DNA from: Aegilops tauschii subsp. strangulata
Taxonomy: Eukaryota > Streptophyta > Magnoliopsida > Poales > Poaceae
Direction of reading: 5' to 3'
Assembly: GCF_002575655.3 (NCBI RefSeq)
Contig: NC_053035.3
Span: 507,376,601 to 507,440,600, forward strand
DNA length: 64,000 nt
A model generated the notes under the pieces. That model was not told the DNA's origin. It saw only the letters and a list, made by a program, of their open reading frames with translations, and made no database searches. The position numbers were made by a program, and so were the translations under genes. Of this stretch, positions 43,606-58,500 are shown piece by piece. Each line of letters begins with the position of its first letter. Position 1 is the first letter of the stretch.

Positions 43606-46600
43606 TTTCCATAATTGTTGAACCCCAAGGTGTGCTTACGTGTTGGTCATTAACACTCGCAGTTTTGGCCGATTCTACCCCGTTTCATGGACTATTACAC
43701 ACTGTTTTGGGGTCCCCTAGCGATTTCCATGGTTGTCGAACTCCAAGATGCGCTTACGTGTCGGTCATCAACAATCACAGTTCGGGCCGATTCTTGCCCG
43801 TTTCTTGGACTATTACTCAGTTTTGGGGTCCAGGAGTCATTTCCATGATTGATGAAACACGGGGTGCGTTTACGTGTCGGTCATCAACACTCACATATTT
43901 GGCCGATTCTTGTCCGTTTCATGCACTATTACTCAGCGTTTTGGGTACACAGAGCGATTTCCTCGATTGATGAACCCGGGGTGCGTTTATGTGTCTGTCG
44001 TCAACACTCACAGTTTGGTCCAATTCTGACCTGTTTCGTGGACTATTACTCACCGTTTTTGGGTCCCGAAGCGATTTCCATAGTTGTTGAACCCCAAGGT
44101 GTGATTACGTGTTGGTCATCAACACCCGCAGTTTTGGCCAATTCTGGCCTGTTTCATGGACTATTACTCACTATTTTGGGGTCCCTTGTCGAACTCCAAG
44201 GTGCGCTTACGTGCCGGTAATCAACAATCACAGTTTTGTCTGATTCTGGCCCGTTTCTTGGACTATTACTCAGTTTTGAGGTCTCAGAGTCATTTCCATG
44301 ATTGACGAACCCCGGGGTGCGTTTACGTGTTGGTCATCAACACTCACATATTTGGCCGATTCTTGTCCGTTCCATGCACTATTACTCAGGGTTTTGGGAC
44401 CCATAGCGATTTCCACGATTGACGAACCCCGGGGTGCGTTTATGTGTCCGTCGTCAACACTCACAGGTTTGGCCAATTCTGACCCGTTTCATGGACTATT
44501 ACTCACCGCTTTGGGGTCCTGAAGCGATTTCTGTAGTTGTTGAAACCCAAGGTGTGCTTACGTGTTGGTCATCAACACCCGCAGTTTTGGCCGATTCTGG
44601 CCCGTTTCATGGACTATTACTCACCGTTTTGGGGTCCGAAAGCGATTTCCATGGTTGTCGAACTCCAAGGTGCGCTTACGTGTCGGTCATCAACAATCAC
44701 AATTTGGTCCAATTCTGGCACGTTTCTTGCATTATTACTCAGTTTTGGGGTCTTGGAGGCATTTCCATGATTGACAAACACCAGGCTGCATTTATGTGTC
44801 AGTCATCAACACTCACTTACTTGGCCGATTCTTGTCTGTTTCATGCACTATTACTTAGCGTTTTGAGTACACAGAGCGATTTCCTCGATTGATGAACCCG
44901 GGGTGCGTTTATGTGTCCGCCGTCAACACTCACAGTTTGGTCCAATTCTGACCTGTTTCGTGCACTATTACTCACCGTTTTGGGGTCCCGAAGCGATTTC
45001 CATAGTTGTTGAACCCCAAGGTGTGATTACGTGTTGGTCATCAACACCCGCAGTTTTGGCCGATTCTGGCCCGTTTCATGGACGATTAGTCACTGTTTTG
45101 GGGTCCCAAAGTGATTTCCATGGTTGTCGAACTCCAAGGTGCGCTTACGTGTCAGTCATAAAAAATCACAGTTTGCGCCGATTCTTGCCCGTTTCTTGGA
45201 CTATTACTCAGTTTCGGGGTCCCGGAGTCATTTACACATTTGACAAATCCCGGGGTGCCTTTACGTGTCGGTCATCAACACACACATATTTGGCCGATTC
45301 GTGTCCATTTCATGCACTATTACTCAGCGTTTTGGGGACCCGAAGCGATTTCCACGATTGATGAACCCCGGTGTGCGTTTATGTGTCTGTCGTCCACACT
45401 CACAGTTTGGTCTAATTCTGACCTGTTTCGTGGACTATTACTCACCGTTTCGGGGTCCCGAAGCGATTTCCATAGTTGTTGAACCCCAATGTGTGCTTAC
45501 GTGTTGGTCATCAACACTCGTAGTTTTGGCCAATTCTGGCCCGTTTCATGGACTATTACTCACTGTTTTGGGGTCCCTTGTCGAACTCCAAGGTGCGCTT
45601 ACGTGTCGGTCATCAACAATCACAGTTTTGGCCGATTCTGGCCCGTTTCTGGGACTATTACTAAGTTTTGGGGTCTCAGAGTCATTTCCATGATTGACGA
45701 ACCCCGGGTGCGTTTACGTGTCGGTCATCAACACTCACATATTTGGCCGATTCTTGTCCGTTTCGTGCACTATTACTCAGGGTTTTGGGACCCAGAGCAA
45801 TTTCCACGATTGACGAACCTCGGGGTGCCTTTATGTGTCCGTCGTCAACACTCACAGGTTTGGCCAATTCTGACCCGTTTCATGGACTATTACTCACCGC
45901 TTTGGGGTCCTGAAGCGATTTCCGTAGTTGTTGAAACCCAAGGTGTGCTTACGTGTTGGTCATCAACACTCGAAGTTTTGGCCGATTCTGGCCCGTTTCA
46001 TGGACTATTACTCACCGTTTTGAGGTCCCAAAGCGATTTCCATGGTTGTCGAACTCCAAGGTTCGCTTACGTGTCGGTCATCAACAATCACAGTTTGGTC
46101 CGATTCTAGCATGTTTCTTGGACTATTACTCAGTTTTGGGGTCCTGGAGGCATTTCCATGATTGATTGACAAACACCGGGGTGCGTTTACGTGTCGGTCA
46201 TCAACACTCACGTATTTGGCCGATTCTTGTCCGTTTCATGCACTATTACTTAGCGTTTTGGGTACACAGAGCGATTTCCTCGATTGATGAACCCGGGGTG
46301 CGTTTATGTGTCCGTCGTCAACACTCACAGTTTGGTCCAATTCTGACCTGTTTCGTGGACTATTACTCACCGTTTTCGGGTCCCGAAGCGATTTCCATAG
46401 TTGTTGAACCCCAAGGTGTGATTACGTGTTGGTCATCAACACCCGCAGTTTTGGCCGATTCTGGCCCGTTTCGTGGACTATTACTCACCGTTATGGGGTC
46501 CCAAAGCGAATTCCATGGTTGTCGAACTCCAAGGTGCGCTTACATGACGGTCATCAACAATCACAGTTTGGTCCTATTCTGGCACGTTTCATGGACTATT

Positions 46601-46988
46601 ACTCAGTTTTGGGGTCCTGTAGGCATTTCCATGATTGATTGACAAACACCGGGGTGCGTTTACGTGTCGGTTATCAACACTCACATATTTGGCCGATTCA
46701 TGTCCGTTTCATGCACTATTACTTAGCGTTTTGGGTACATAGAGCGATTGATGAACCCGGGGTGCGTATATGTGTCCGTCGTCAACACTCACAGTTTGGT
46801 CCAATTCTGACCTGTTTCGTGGACTATTACTCACCGTTTTGGGGTCCCGAAGCGATTTCCATAGTTGTTGAACCCCAAGGTGTGATTACGTGTTGGTCAT
46901 CAACACCCGCAGTTTTGGCCGATTCTGGCCCGTTTCATGGACTATTACTCACTGTTTTAGGGTCCCAAAGCGATTTCCATGGTTGTCG
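43606..46988. repeat. pSc119.2-type satellite array B, ~29 monomers
   Basis: Copy of array A with the same tetrameric order and the same shortened M2 monomers (near 44188 and 45585). Scattered differences include a 1-bp loss in a C/G run near 45707 and an M4 start restored to full length near 46285, where array A lost a few bases (11370). It carries the longest satellite ORF in the window (45489-46109, 206 codons), which is an artefact of monomer length. Confidence 0.9.
46984..46988. repeat. Target-site duplication TGTCG, left (unit 2)
   Basis: Pairs with 55544-55548. It was inherited from the single insertion that preceded the large duplication. Confidence 0.92.
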
Positions 46989-49900
46989 TGTTGGAAATAT
47001 GCCCTAGAGGCAATAATAAAATGGTTATTATTGTATTTCCTTGTTCATGATAATTGTCTATTGTTCATGCTATAATTGTATTAACTGGAAACCGTAATAC
47101 ATGTGTGAATACATAGACCACAACATGTCCCTAGTAAGCCTCTAGTTGACTAGCTCGTTGATCAATAGATGGTTATGGTTTCCTGACCATGGACATTGGA
47201 TGTCATTGATAACGGGATCACATCATTAGGAGAATGATGTGATGGACAAGACCCAATCCTAAGCATAGCACAAGATCGTGTAGTTCATTTGCTAAGAGCT
47301 TTTCTAATGTCAAGTATCGTTTCCTTAGACCATGAGATTGTGCAACTCCCGGATACCGTAGGAATGCTTTGGGTGTACCAAACGTCACAACGTAACTGGG
47401 TCGCTATAAAGGTGCACTACAGGTATCTCCGAAAGTGTCTGTTGGGTTGGCACGAATCGAGACTAGGATTTGCCACTCCATATGACGGAGAGGTATCTCT
47501 GGGCCCACTCGGTAATGCATCATCATAATGAGCTCAATGTGACTAAGGAGTTAGCCACGGGATCATGCGTTACGGAACGAGTAAAGAGACTTGCCGGTAA
47601 CAAGATTGAACGTGGTATTGGGATACCGACGATCAAATCTCGGGCAAGCAACATGCCGATAGACAAAGGGAATTGTATACGGGATTGATTGAATCCCCGA
47701 CATCGTGGTTCATCCGATGAGATCATCGTGGAACATGTGGGAGCCAATATGGGTATCCAGATCCCGCTATTGGTTATTGACCGGAGAGGTGTCTCGGTCA
47801 TGTCTGCATGGTTCCCGAACCCGTAGGGTCTACACACTTAAGGTTCGGTGACGCTAGAGTTGTTATGGGAAATAGTATGTAGTTACCGAAGGTTGTTCGG
47901 AGTCCCGGATGAGATCCCGGACATCACGAGGAGTTCCGGAATGGTCCGACGGTGAAGATCGATATATTGGACGAAGCGTATTGGAGTCCGGAAGTGTTCC
48001 AGGGGTACCAGGCTATGGCCAGCATGACCGAAAGGTGTTTCGGGAGCCCCGGCAAGTGTTGGAGGGCCTCATGGGCCAAAGGGGAAGGGGCAAACCAGCC
48101 CACTAAGGGGTGGTGCGCCCCCCACACCCTTTCCCACGTTACTTGGGGAGGTGGGGCGCCTCCACCTGGCTTGGGAGGCAAGCCTCCACCTGCTTGGCTT
48201 GGGGGGCAAGTCTCCCTAGGATTTTCCCTAGGGAGATCCAATCTGCTTGGCCGCCGCCCCCTAGGGGAAACCCTAGGGCGCCTCCCCCACTCCCCTTGCC
48301 CCTATATATAGTGGAGGGGTGAGAGGGCAGCCGCACCTCTTCCCTGGCGCAGCCCTCCCTCCTCATACACCTGCTCCTTCTCCTCCGTAGTGCTTAGCGA
48401 AGCTCTGCCGGAGAACCACGAGCTCCATTGCCACCACGCCGTCGTGCTGCTGGAGTTCTCCCTCAACTTCTCCTCTCCCCTTGCTGGATCAAGAAGGAGG
48501 AGACGTCCCCGGGCTGTACGTGTGTTGAACGCGGAGGCGCCGTCCGTTCGGCGCTAGATCGGATCTTCCGCGATTTGAATCGCTGCGAGTACGACTCCAC
48601 CGCGTTCTTGTAACGCTTCCGCTTAGCGATCTTCAAGGGTATGAAGATGCATTCCCTCTCTCTCGTTGCTAGCATCTCCTAGATTGATCTTGGTGATACG
48701 TAGGAAAATTTTGAATGATTGCTACGTTCCCCAACAGTGGCATCATGAGCTAGGTCTATGCGTAGATTCTATGCACGAGTAGAACACAAAGTAGTTGTGG
48801 GCGATGATTTGTTCAATTTGCTTGCCGTTACTAGTCTTATCTTGATTCGGCGGCATTGTGGGATGAAGCGGCCCGGACCGACCTTACACGTACTCTTACG
48901 TGAGACAGGTTCCACCGACTGACATGCACTTGATGCATAAGGTGGCTAGCGGGTGTCTGTCTCTCCCACTTTAGTCGGATCGGATTCGATGAAGAGGGTC
49001 CTTATTAAGGGTAAATAGCAATTGGCATATCACCGTTGTGGCTTTTGCGTAGGTCAGAAACGTTCGCTAGAAACCCATAGCAGCCACGTAAAACATGCAA
49101 CAACAATTAGAGGACGTCTAACTTGTTTTTGCAGGGTATGCTATGTGATGTGATATGGCCAAAAGGATGTGATGAATGATATATGTGATGTATGAGATTG
49201 ATCATGTTCTTGTAATAGGAATCACGACTTGCATGTCGATGAGTATGATAACCGGCGGGAGCCATAGGAGTTGTCTTAATTTATTGTATGACCCGCGTGT
49301 CAATGTAAACGCCATGTAATTACTTTACTTTATTGCTAACCGTTAGCCATAGTAGTAGAAGTAATAGTTGGCGAGACAACTTCATGAAAACACGATGATG
49401 GAGATCATGATGATGGAGATCATGATGATGGAGATCATGGTGTCATGCCGGTGACGAAGGTGATCATGCCGCGCCTCGAAGATGGAGATCAAAAGGCGCA
49501 AGATGATATTGGCCATATCATGTCACTTTATGATTTGCATGTGATGTTTGTCATGTTTACATCTTATTTGCTTAGAACGACGGTAGCATAAATAAGATGA
49601 TCCCTCACTAAAATTTCAAGAGATGTGTTCCCCCTAACTGTGCACCGTTGCGAAGGTTCGTTGTTTCGAATCACCACGTGATGATCGGGTGTCATAGATT
49701 CTAACGTTCGCATACAACGGGTGTAAGCCAGATTTACACATGCGAAACACTTAGGTTGACTTGACGAGCCTAGCATGTACAGACATGGCCTCGGTACACA
49801 AGAGACCGAAAGGTCGAACATGAGTCGTATAGTAGATACGATCAACATGGAGATGTTCACCGTTGATGACTAGTCCGTCTCACGTGATGATCGGACACGG

Positions 49901-52900
49901 TCTAGTCGATTCGGATCATGTATCACTTAGATGACTAGAGGGATGTCTATCTAAGTGGGAGTTCATTAAATAATCAGATGAACTTAATTGTCATGAACAT
50001 AGTCAAAAGGTCTTTGCAAATTATGTCATAGCTTATGCTTTAGTTCTACTGTTTAAGATATGTTCCTAGAGAAAATTTAGTTGAAAGTTGACAGTAGCAA
50101 TTATGCGAACTGGGTCCGTATACTGACGATTGTCCTCATTGCTGCACAGAAGGCTTATGTCCTTAATGCACCGCTCGGTGTGCTGAACCTCGAGCGTCGT
50201 CTGTGGATGTTGCGAACATCTGACATACACATTTTGATGACTACGTGATAGTTCGGTGTGTAATGTTAAACGGTTTAGAATTGAGGCACCGAAGGCATTT
50301 TGAAACGTCGCGGAACATATGAGATGTTCCAAGAGCTGAAATTGGGATTTCAAGCCCGTGCCCACGTCAAGAGGTGTGAGATCTCCGACAAGTTTCTTAA
50401 GCCTGCAAACTAAGGGAGAAAAGCTCAATCGTTGAGCATGTGCTCAGACTGTCTGAGTACTACAATCGCTTGAATCGAGTGGGAGTTAATCTTCCAGATG
50501 AGATAGTGATGGTTCTCCATAGTCACTGCCACCAAGCTATTAGAGCTTCGTGATGAACTATAACATATCAGGGATAGACATGATGATCCTTGAGCAACTC
50601 GCGATGTTTGACATCGCGAAAGTAGAAATCAAGTAGGAGCATCAATTGTTGATGTTAATAAAACCACTAGTTTCAAGAAGGGCACGGGCAACAAGGGATA
50701 CTTCATGAAACGGCAAATCTGTTGCAGCTCTAGTGAAGAAATCCAAGGTTGAACCCAAACCCAAGACTAAGTGCTTCTGAGATGAGGGGAACGGTCACTG
50801 AAGCAGAACTACCCTAGATACTTCATAGATGAGAAGGCTGGTAAGGTCGACAGAAGTATATTGGATATACATTATATTAATATGTACTTTACTAGTACTC
50901 CTAGTAGCACCAGGGTATTAGATACCGGTTCGGTTGCTAAGTGTTAGAAACTCGAAATAAAAGCTGCGGAATAAACGGAGACTAGCTAAAAGTGAGATGA
51001 CGATATGTGTTGGAAGTGTTTCCAAGGTTGATGTGATCAAGCATCGCTTGCTCCCTCTACCATCGAGATTGGTTTTAAACCTAAATAATTGTTATTTGGT
51101 GTTTACGTTGAGCATAGACATGATTGGATTATGTTGTTCATTTAAGAAGAATAATGGTTACTCTTTTTATTTGAATAATACCTTCAATGGTCTTGCACCT
51201 AAAATAAATGGTTTATTGAATCTCGATCGTACTGATACACATGTTCATGCCAAAAGATATTAGATAGTAATGATAGTACCACATACTTGTGGCACTGCTA
51301 TTTGAGTCATATTGGGATAAAATGCATGAAGAAGCTCCATGTTGATGGATCTTTGGACTCACTCATTTTTGAAAAGATTGAGACATGCGAACCATGTCTA
51401 TTGGCATATATGCATGAAGAAACTCCATACAGATGGATCATTTGGACTCACTTGATTTTGAATCACTTGAGACATGCAAATCATACCACATGGGCAAGAT
51501 GACTGAAAGGCCTCGTTTTCAGTGAGATGGAACAAGAGAGCAACTTGTTGGAAGTAATACATTTTGATGTGTGCAATCAAATGAGTGCTGAGGCACGCAG
51601 TGGATATCGTTATGTTCTTACTTCACAGATGATTTGAGTAGATGCTAAGAATATTTACTTGATGAAACACAAGTCTGAAAAGGTTCAAGTAATTTCAGAG
51701 TGAAGTTGAAGATCGTCGTGACAAGAGGATAAAATGTCTATGATATGATCATAGAGATATCTGAGTTATGAGTTTGGCACACAATTAAGACATTGTGGAA
51801 ATTGTTTCACAACTAATACCGCCTGGAACACCATAGTGTGATGGTGTGTCCGAACATCATAACTGCACCCTATTGGATATGGTGCATACCATGATATCTT
51901 TTATCGAATTACCGCTATCGTTTATGGGCTAGGCATTAGAGACAACCGCATTCACTTTAAATAGGGCACCACGCAATTCCGTTGAGACGACACCGTATGA
52001 ACTATGGTTTAGAGAAACCTAAGCTGTCGTTTCTTAAAAGTGGGCTGCGACGCTTATGTGAAAAAGTTTCAGGCTGATAAGCTCGAACCCAAAGCGGATA
52101 AATGCATCTTCATAGAATACCCAAAACAGTTGGGTATACGTCCTAGATCTGGAAGCGAAAGTGATTGTTTCTAGTATCGGGTCCTTTCTCGAGGAAAAGT
52201 TTCTCTCGAAAGAATTGAGTGGGAGGATGGCGGAGACTTGATGAGGTTATTGAACCATCACTTCAACTAGTGTGTAGCAGGGCACAGGAAGTTGTTCCTG
52301 TGGCACCTACACCAATTGAAGTGGAAGCTTATGATAGTGATCATGAAACTTCGGATCAAGTCACTACCAAACCTCGTAGGACGACAAGGATGCATGCTAC
52401 TTCAGAGTGGTACGTAATCCTGTCTTGGAAGTCATGTTGCTTGACAACAATGAACCTACGAGCTATGGAGAAGCAATGATGGGCCCGGATTCCGACGAAT
52501 GGCTCGAGGCCATAAAATCTGAGAGAGGATCCATGTATAAAAACAAAGTGTAGACTTTGGAAGAACTACTTGATGGTCGTAAGGCTGTTGGGTGCAGATG
52601 GATTTTAAAAGGAAGACAGACAATGATGGTAAGTCTCACCATTAAGAAAGCTCGACTTGTCGTTAAGATGTTTTCCGGCAAGTTCAAGGAGTTGACTGCG
52701 ATGAGACTTTCTCACTGGTAGCGATGCTAAGAGTCTATTGGAATTATATTAGCAGTTACTGCATTATTTATGAAATCTTGCAGATAGGATGTCAAAAACC
52801 ATTGTTTCCTCGACGATTTTCTTGAGGAAAGGTTGTATGTGATACAACCAGAAGGTTTTGTCAATCCTGAAAGATGCTAACAAGTATGCAAAGCTCCAGC

Positions 52901-55543
52901 AATCCTTCTAAGGACTGGAGTAAGCATCTCGGAGTTGGAATGTACGCTTTGATGAGATGATCAAAGATTTTGGGTTTATACAAAGTTTATGAGAAACTTG
53001 TATTTCCAAAGAAGTGAGTGGGAGCACTATAGAATTTTTGATGAGTATATGTTGTTAACATATTGTTGATCAGAAATGATGTAGAATTTCTGGAAAGCAT
53101 ACAGGGTTATTTGAAAAGTGTTTTTTAATGGAAAACCTAGATTAAGCTACTTGAACATTGAGCATCAAGATCTATAAGGATAGATCAAAAACGCTTAATA
53201 GTATTTTCAAATGAATACATACCGTGACAAGATTTTGAAGGAGTTCAAAATAGATCAGCAAAGAAGGAGTTCTTGGCTGTGTTACAAGGTGTGAGTATTG
53301 AGTAAGACTCAAGACCTGACCACGGCAGAAGAGAGAGAAAGGACGAAGGTCGTCCCCTATGCTTTAGACGTAGGCTCTACAGTATGTTATGCTGTGTACC
53401 GCACCTGAAGTGTGCCTTGCCATGAGTTAGTCAAGGGGTACAATAGTGATCCGGGAATGGATCACATGACAGCGGTTGAACTTATCCTTAGTAACTAGTG
53501 GACTAAGGAATTTTCTCGATTATGGAGGTGGTAAAAGAGTTCGTCGTAAAGGGTTACGTCGATGCAAACTTTGACACTAATCCGGATGACTCTGAGTAGT
53601 GAACCGGATTCGTATAGTAGAGCAGTTATTTGGAATAGCTCCAAGTAGCGCGTGGTAGCTGCATCTACAAGATGACATAGAGATTTGTAAAGCACACACG
53701 GATCTGAAAGGTTCAGACTCGTTGACTAATAACCTCTCTCACAAGCGAGATATGATCAAACCCAATGGGTGTTGGATTCGTTACAATCACATAGTGATGT
53801 GAACTAGATTATTGACTCTAGTGCAAGTGGGAGACTGTTGGAAATATGCCCTAGAGGCAATAATAAAATGGTTATTATTGTATTTCCTTGTTCATGATAA
53901 TTGTCTATTGTTCATGCTATAATTGTATTAACTGGAAACCGTAATACATGTGTGAATACATAGACCACAACATGTCCCTAGTAAGCCTCTAGTTGACTAG
54001 CTCGTTGATCAATAGATGGTTATGGTTTCCTGACCATGGACATTGGATGTCATTGATAATGGGATCACATCATTAGGAGAATGATGTGATGGACAAGACC
54101 CAATCCTAAGCATAGCACAAGATCGTGTAGTTCGTTTGCTAAGAGCTTTTCTAATGTCAAGTGTCGTTTCCTTAGACCATGAGATTGTGCAACTCCCGGA
54201 TACCGTAGGAATGCTTTGGGTGTACCAAACGTCACAACGTAACTGGGTGGCTATAAAGGTGCACTACAGGTATCTCCGAAAGTGTCTGTTGGGTTGGCAC
54301 GAATCGAGACTGGGATTTGTCACTCCGTATGACGGAGAGGTATCTCTGGCCCACTCGGTAATGCATCATCATAATGAGCTCAATGTGACTAAGGAGTTAG
54401 CCACGGGATCATGCGTTACGGAACGAGTAAAGAGACTTGCCGGTAACAAGATTGAATGAGGTATTGGGATACCGACGATCGAATCTCGGGCAAGCAACAT
54501 GCCGATAGACAAAGGGAATTGTATACGGGATTGATTGAATCCCCGACATCGTGGTTCATCCGATGAGATCATCGTGGAACATGTGGGAGCCAATATGGGT
54601 ATCCAGATCCCGCTATTGGTTATTGACCGGAGAGGTGTCTCGGTCATGTCTGCATGGTTCCCGAACCCGTAGGGTCTACACACTTAAGGTTCGGTGACGC
54701 TAGAGTTGTTATGGGAAATAGTATGTGGTTACCGAAGGTTGTTCGGAGTCCCGGATGAGATCCCGGATATCATGAGGAGTTCCGGAATGGTCCGGCGGTG
54801 AAGATCGATATATTGGACGAAGGGTATTGGAGTCCGGAAGTGTTCCGGGGGTACCAGGCTATGGCCAGCATGACCGAAAGGTGTTTCGGGAGACTCGGCA
54901 AGTGTTGGAGGGCCTCATGGGCCAAAGGGGAAGGGGCAAACCAGCCCACTAAGGGGTGGTGCGCCCCCCACACCCTTTCCCACGTTACTTGGGGAGGTGG
55001 GGCGCCTCCACCTGGCTTGGGAGGCAAGCCTCCACCTGCTTGGCTTGGGGTGGCCGCCGCCCCCTAGGGGAAACCCTAGGGCGCCTCCCCCACTCCCCTT
55101 GCCCCTATATATAGTGGAGGGGTGAGAGGGCAGCCGCACCTCTTCCCTGGCGCAGCCCTCCCTCCTCACACACCTCCTCCTTCTCCTCCGTAGTGCTTAG
55201 CGAAGCTCTGCCGGAGAACCACGAGCTCCATTGCCACCACGTCATCGTGCTGCTGGAGTTCTCCTTCAACTTCTCCTCTCCCCTTACTGGATCAAGAAGG
55301 AGGAGACGTCCCCAGGCTGTACGTGTGTTGAACGCGGAGGCGCCGTCCGTTCGGCGCTAGATCGGAACTTCCGCGATTTGAATCGCTGCGAGTGCGACTC
55401 CATCAACCGCGTTCTTGTAACGCTTCCGCTTAGCGATCTTCAAGGCTATGAACATGCATTCCCTCTCTCTCGTTGCTAGCATCTCCTAGATTGATCTTGG
55501 TGACACGTAGGAAAATTTTGAATTATTGCTACGTTTCCCAACA
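46989..55543 (+). mobile_element. Dead Ty1/copia element, unit 2 copy
   Basis: 8,555 bp: 5' LTR 46989-48736 (TATA 48303-48310), primer-binding site from 48738 (GTGGCATCATGAGC context), internal region to 53835, 3' LTR 53836-55543 (TATA 55106-55113). It is 13 bp shorter than the unit 1 copy: 7 bp lost near 51676, 5 bp near 52151, and one base lost in the 3' LTR near 54350. Gag-pol remains (about 50033-53780) share nearly all stops with unit 1, so decay preceded duplication. Confidence 0.92.
50033..53780 (+). pseudogene. Degenerate copia gag-pol, unit 2 copy
   Basis: Same degraded order as in unit 1: gag remnant, protease (VLDTGSVAK), duplicated integrase zinc region (from 51287), reverse transcriptase and RNase H. 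No frame above 120 codons survives. The two deletions relative to unit 1 fall in integrase-to-linker sequence and cannot matter for a reading frame already broken. Confidence 0.85.
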
Positions 55544-58500
55544 TGTCGAACTCCAAGGTGCGCTTACGTGTCGGTCATAAAAAATCACAGTCTGGGCCGA
55601 TTCTTGCCCGTTTCTTCGACTATATTGACGAACCCCGGGGTGCGTTTACATGTCGATCATCAACACACTCATATTTGGCCGATTCGTGTCCATTTCATGC
55701 ACTATTACTCAGCATTATGGGGACCCGGAGCGATTTCCACGATTGATAAACCCCGGTGTGCGTTTATGTGTCTGTCGTCAACACTCACAGTTTGGTCTAA
55801 TTCTGACCAGTTTCGTGGATTATTACTCACTGTTTCGTGTCCCGAAGCGATTTCCATAGTTGTTGAACCCCAATGTGTGCTTACGTGTTGGTCATCAACA
55901 CTCGCAGTTTTGGCCGATTCTGGCCCGTTTCATGGACTATTACTCACCGTTTTGGGGTCCCAAAGCGATTTCCATGGTTGACGAACTCCAAGGTGTTCTT
56001 ACGTGTCGGTCATCAACAATCACAGTTTGGTCCGATTCTGGCACGTTTCTTGGACTATTACTCAGTTTTGGGGTCCTGGAGGCATTTCCATGAGTGATTG
56101 ACAAACACCGGGGTGCGTTTACGTGTCGGTCATCAACACTCACATATTTGGCCGATTCTTGTCCGTTTCATGCACTATTACTTAGCGTTTTGGGTACACA
56201 GAACGATTTCCTCGATTGATGAACCCGGGGTGCGTTTATGTGTCCGTCGTCAACACTCACAGTTTGGTCCAATTCTGACCTGTTTCGTGGACTATTACTC
56301 ACCGTTTTGGGGTCCCGAAGCGATTTCCATAGTTGTTGAACCCCAAGGTGTGATTACGTGTTGGTCATCAACACCCGCAGTTTCGGCCGATTCTGGCCCG
56401 TTTCATGGACTATTACTCACTGTTTTGGGGTCCCAAAGCGATTTCCATGGTTGTCGAACTCCAAGGTGCGCTTACGTGTCGGTCATAAAAAATCACAGTT
56501 TGGGCCGATTCTTGCCCGTTTCTTGGACTATTACTCAGTTTTGGGGTCCCGGAGTCATTTCCATGATTGACGAACCCCGGGGTGCGTTTACGTGTCGGTC
56601 ATCAACACACACATATTTGGCCGATTCGTGTCCATTTCATGCACTATTACTCAGCGTTTTGGGGACCCGGGGCGATTTCCACGATTGATGAACCCCGGTG
56701 TGCGTTTATGTGTCTGTCGTCAACACTCACAGTTTTGGCCAATTCTGACCTGTTTCGTGGACTATTACTCACCGTTTCGGGGTCCCAAAGCGATTTCCAT
56801 AGTTGTTGAACCCCAAGGTGTGCTTACGTGTTGGTCAGCAACCCTCGTAGTTTTGGCCGATTCTGGCCCGTTTCATGGACTATTACTCACTGTTTTGGGG
56901 TCCCTTATCGAACTCCAAGGTGCGCTTACGTGTCGGTCATCAACAATCATAGTTTTGGCCGATTCTGGCCCGTTTCTTGAACTATTACTCAGTTTTGGGG
57001 TCTCAGAGTCATTTCCATGATTGACGAACCCCGGGGTGCGTTTACGTGTCGGTCATCAACACTCACATATTTGGCCGATTCTTGTCCGTTTCGTGCACTA
57101 TTATTCAGGGTTTTGGGACCCAGACCGATTTTCACGATTGACGAACCCAGGGGTGCATTTACGTGTCCGTCGTCAACACTCACAGGTTTGGCCAATTCTG
57201 ACCAGTTTCATGGACTATTACTCACCGCTTTGGGGTCCTGAAGCGATTTCCGTAGTTGTTGAAACCCAAGGTGTGCTTACGTGTTGGTCGTCAACACTCG
57301 CAATTTTGGCCGATTATGTCCCGTTTCATGGACTATTACTCACCGTTTTGGGGTCCCAAAGCAATTTCCATGGTTGTCGAACTCCAAGGTGCGCTTACGT
57401 GTCGGTCATCAACAATCACAGTTTGGTCCGATTCTGACACGTTTCTTGGGCTAATACTCAGTTTTGGGGTCCTGGAGGCATTTCCATGATTGATTGACAC
57501 ACACCTGGGTGCGTTTACGTGTCGGTCATCAACACTCACATATTTGGTCGATTCTTGTCCGTTTCGTGCACTATTACTCAGGGTTTTGGGACCCAGAGCG
57601 ATTTCCATGATTGACGAACCCCGGCGTGTGTTTATGTGTCCGTCGTCAACACTCACAGGTTTGGCCAATTCTGACCTGTTTCATGGACTATTACTCACCG
57701 TTTTGGGGTCCTGAAGCGATTTCCGTAGTTGTTGAAACCCAAGGTGTGCTTACGTGTTGGTCATCAACACTCGCAATTTTGGCCGATTCTGTCCCGTTTC
57801 ATGGACTATTACTCACCGTTTTGGGGTCCCAAAGCGATTTCCATGGTTGTCGAACTCCAAGGTGCGCTTACGTGTCGGTCATTAACAATCACAGTTTGGT
57901 CCGATTCTGACACGTTTCTTGGACTATTACTCAGTTTTGCGGTCCTGGAGACATTTCCATGATTGATTGACAAACACCGGGGTGCGTTTACGTGTCGGTC
58001 ATCAACACTCACATATTTGGCCGATTCTTGTCCGTTTCATGCACTATTACTTAGCGTTTTGGGTACACAGAGCGATTTCCTCGATTGATGAACCCGGGGT
58101 GCGTTTATGTGTCCGTCGTCAACACTCACAGTTTGGTCCAATTCTGACCTGTTTCGTGGACTGTTACTCACCGTTTTGGGGTCCCGAAGCGATTTCCATA
58201 GTTGTTGAACCCCAAGTGTGATTACGTGTTGGTCATCAACACCCGCAGTTTTGGCCGATTCTGGCCCGTTTCATGGACTATTACGCACTGTTTTGGGGTC
58301 CCAAAGCGATTTCCATGGTTGTCGAACTCCAAGGTGCGCTTACGTGTCGGTCATAAAAAATCACAGTCTGGGCCGATTCTTGCCCGTTTCTTGGACTATT
58401 ACTCAGTTTCGGGGTCCCGGAGTCATTTCCACGATTGACGAACCCCGGGGTGTGTTTACATGTCGATCATCAACACACACATATTTGGCCGATTCGTGTC

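Noticed and set aside
45489..46109. 206-codon ORF, and dozens of similar ORFs on both strands, in the satellite arrays
   Set aside because: Monomers near 117 bp (39 codons) keep any stop-free phase open for several units. Peptides from different phases look equally 'conserved', and all are interrupted by normal monomer variation.
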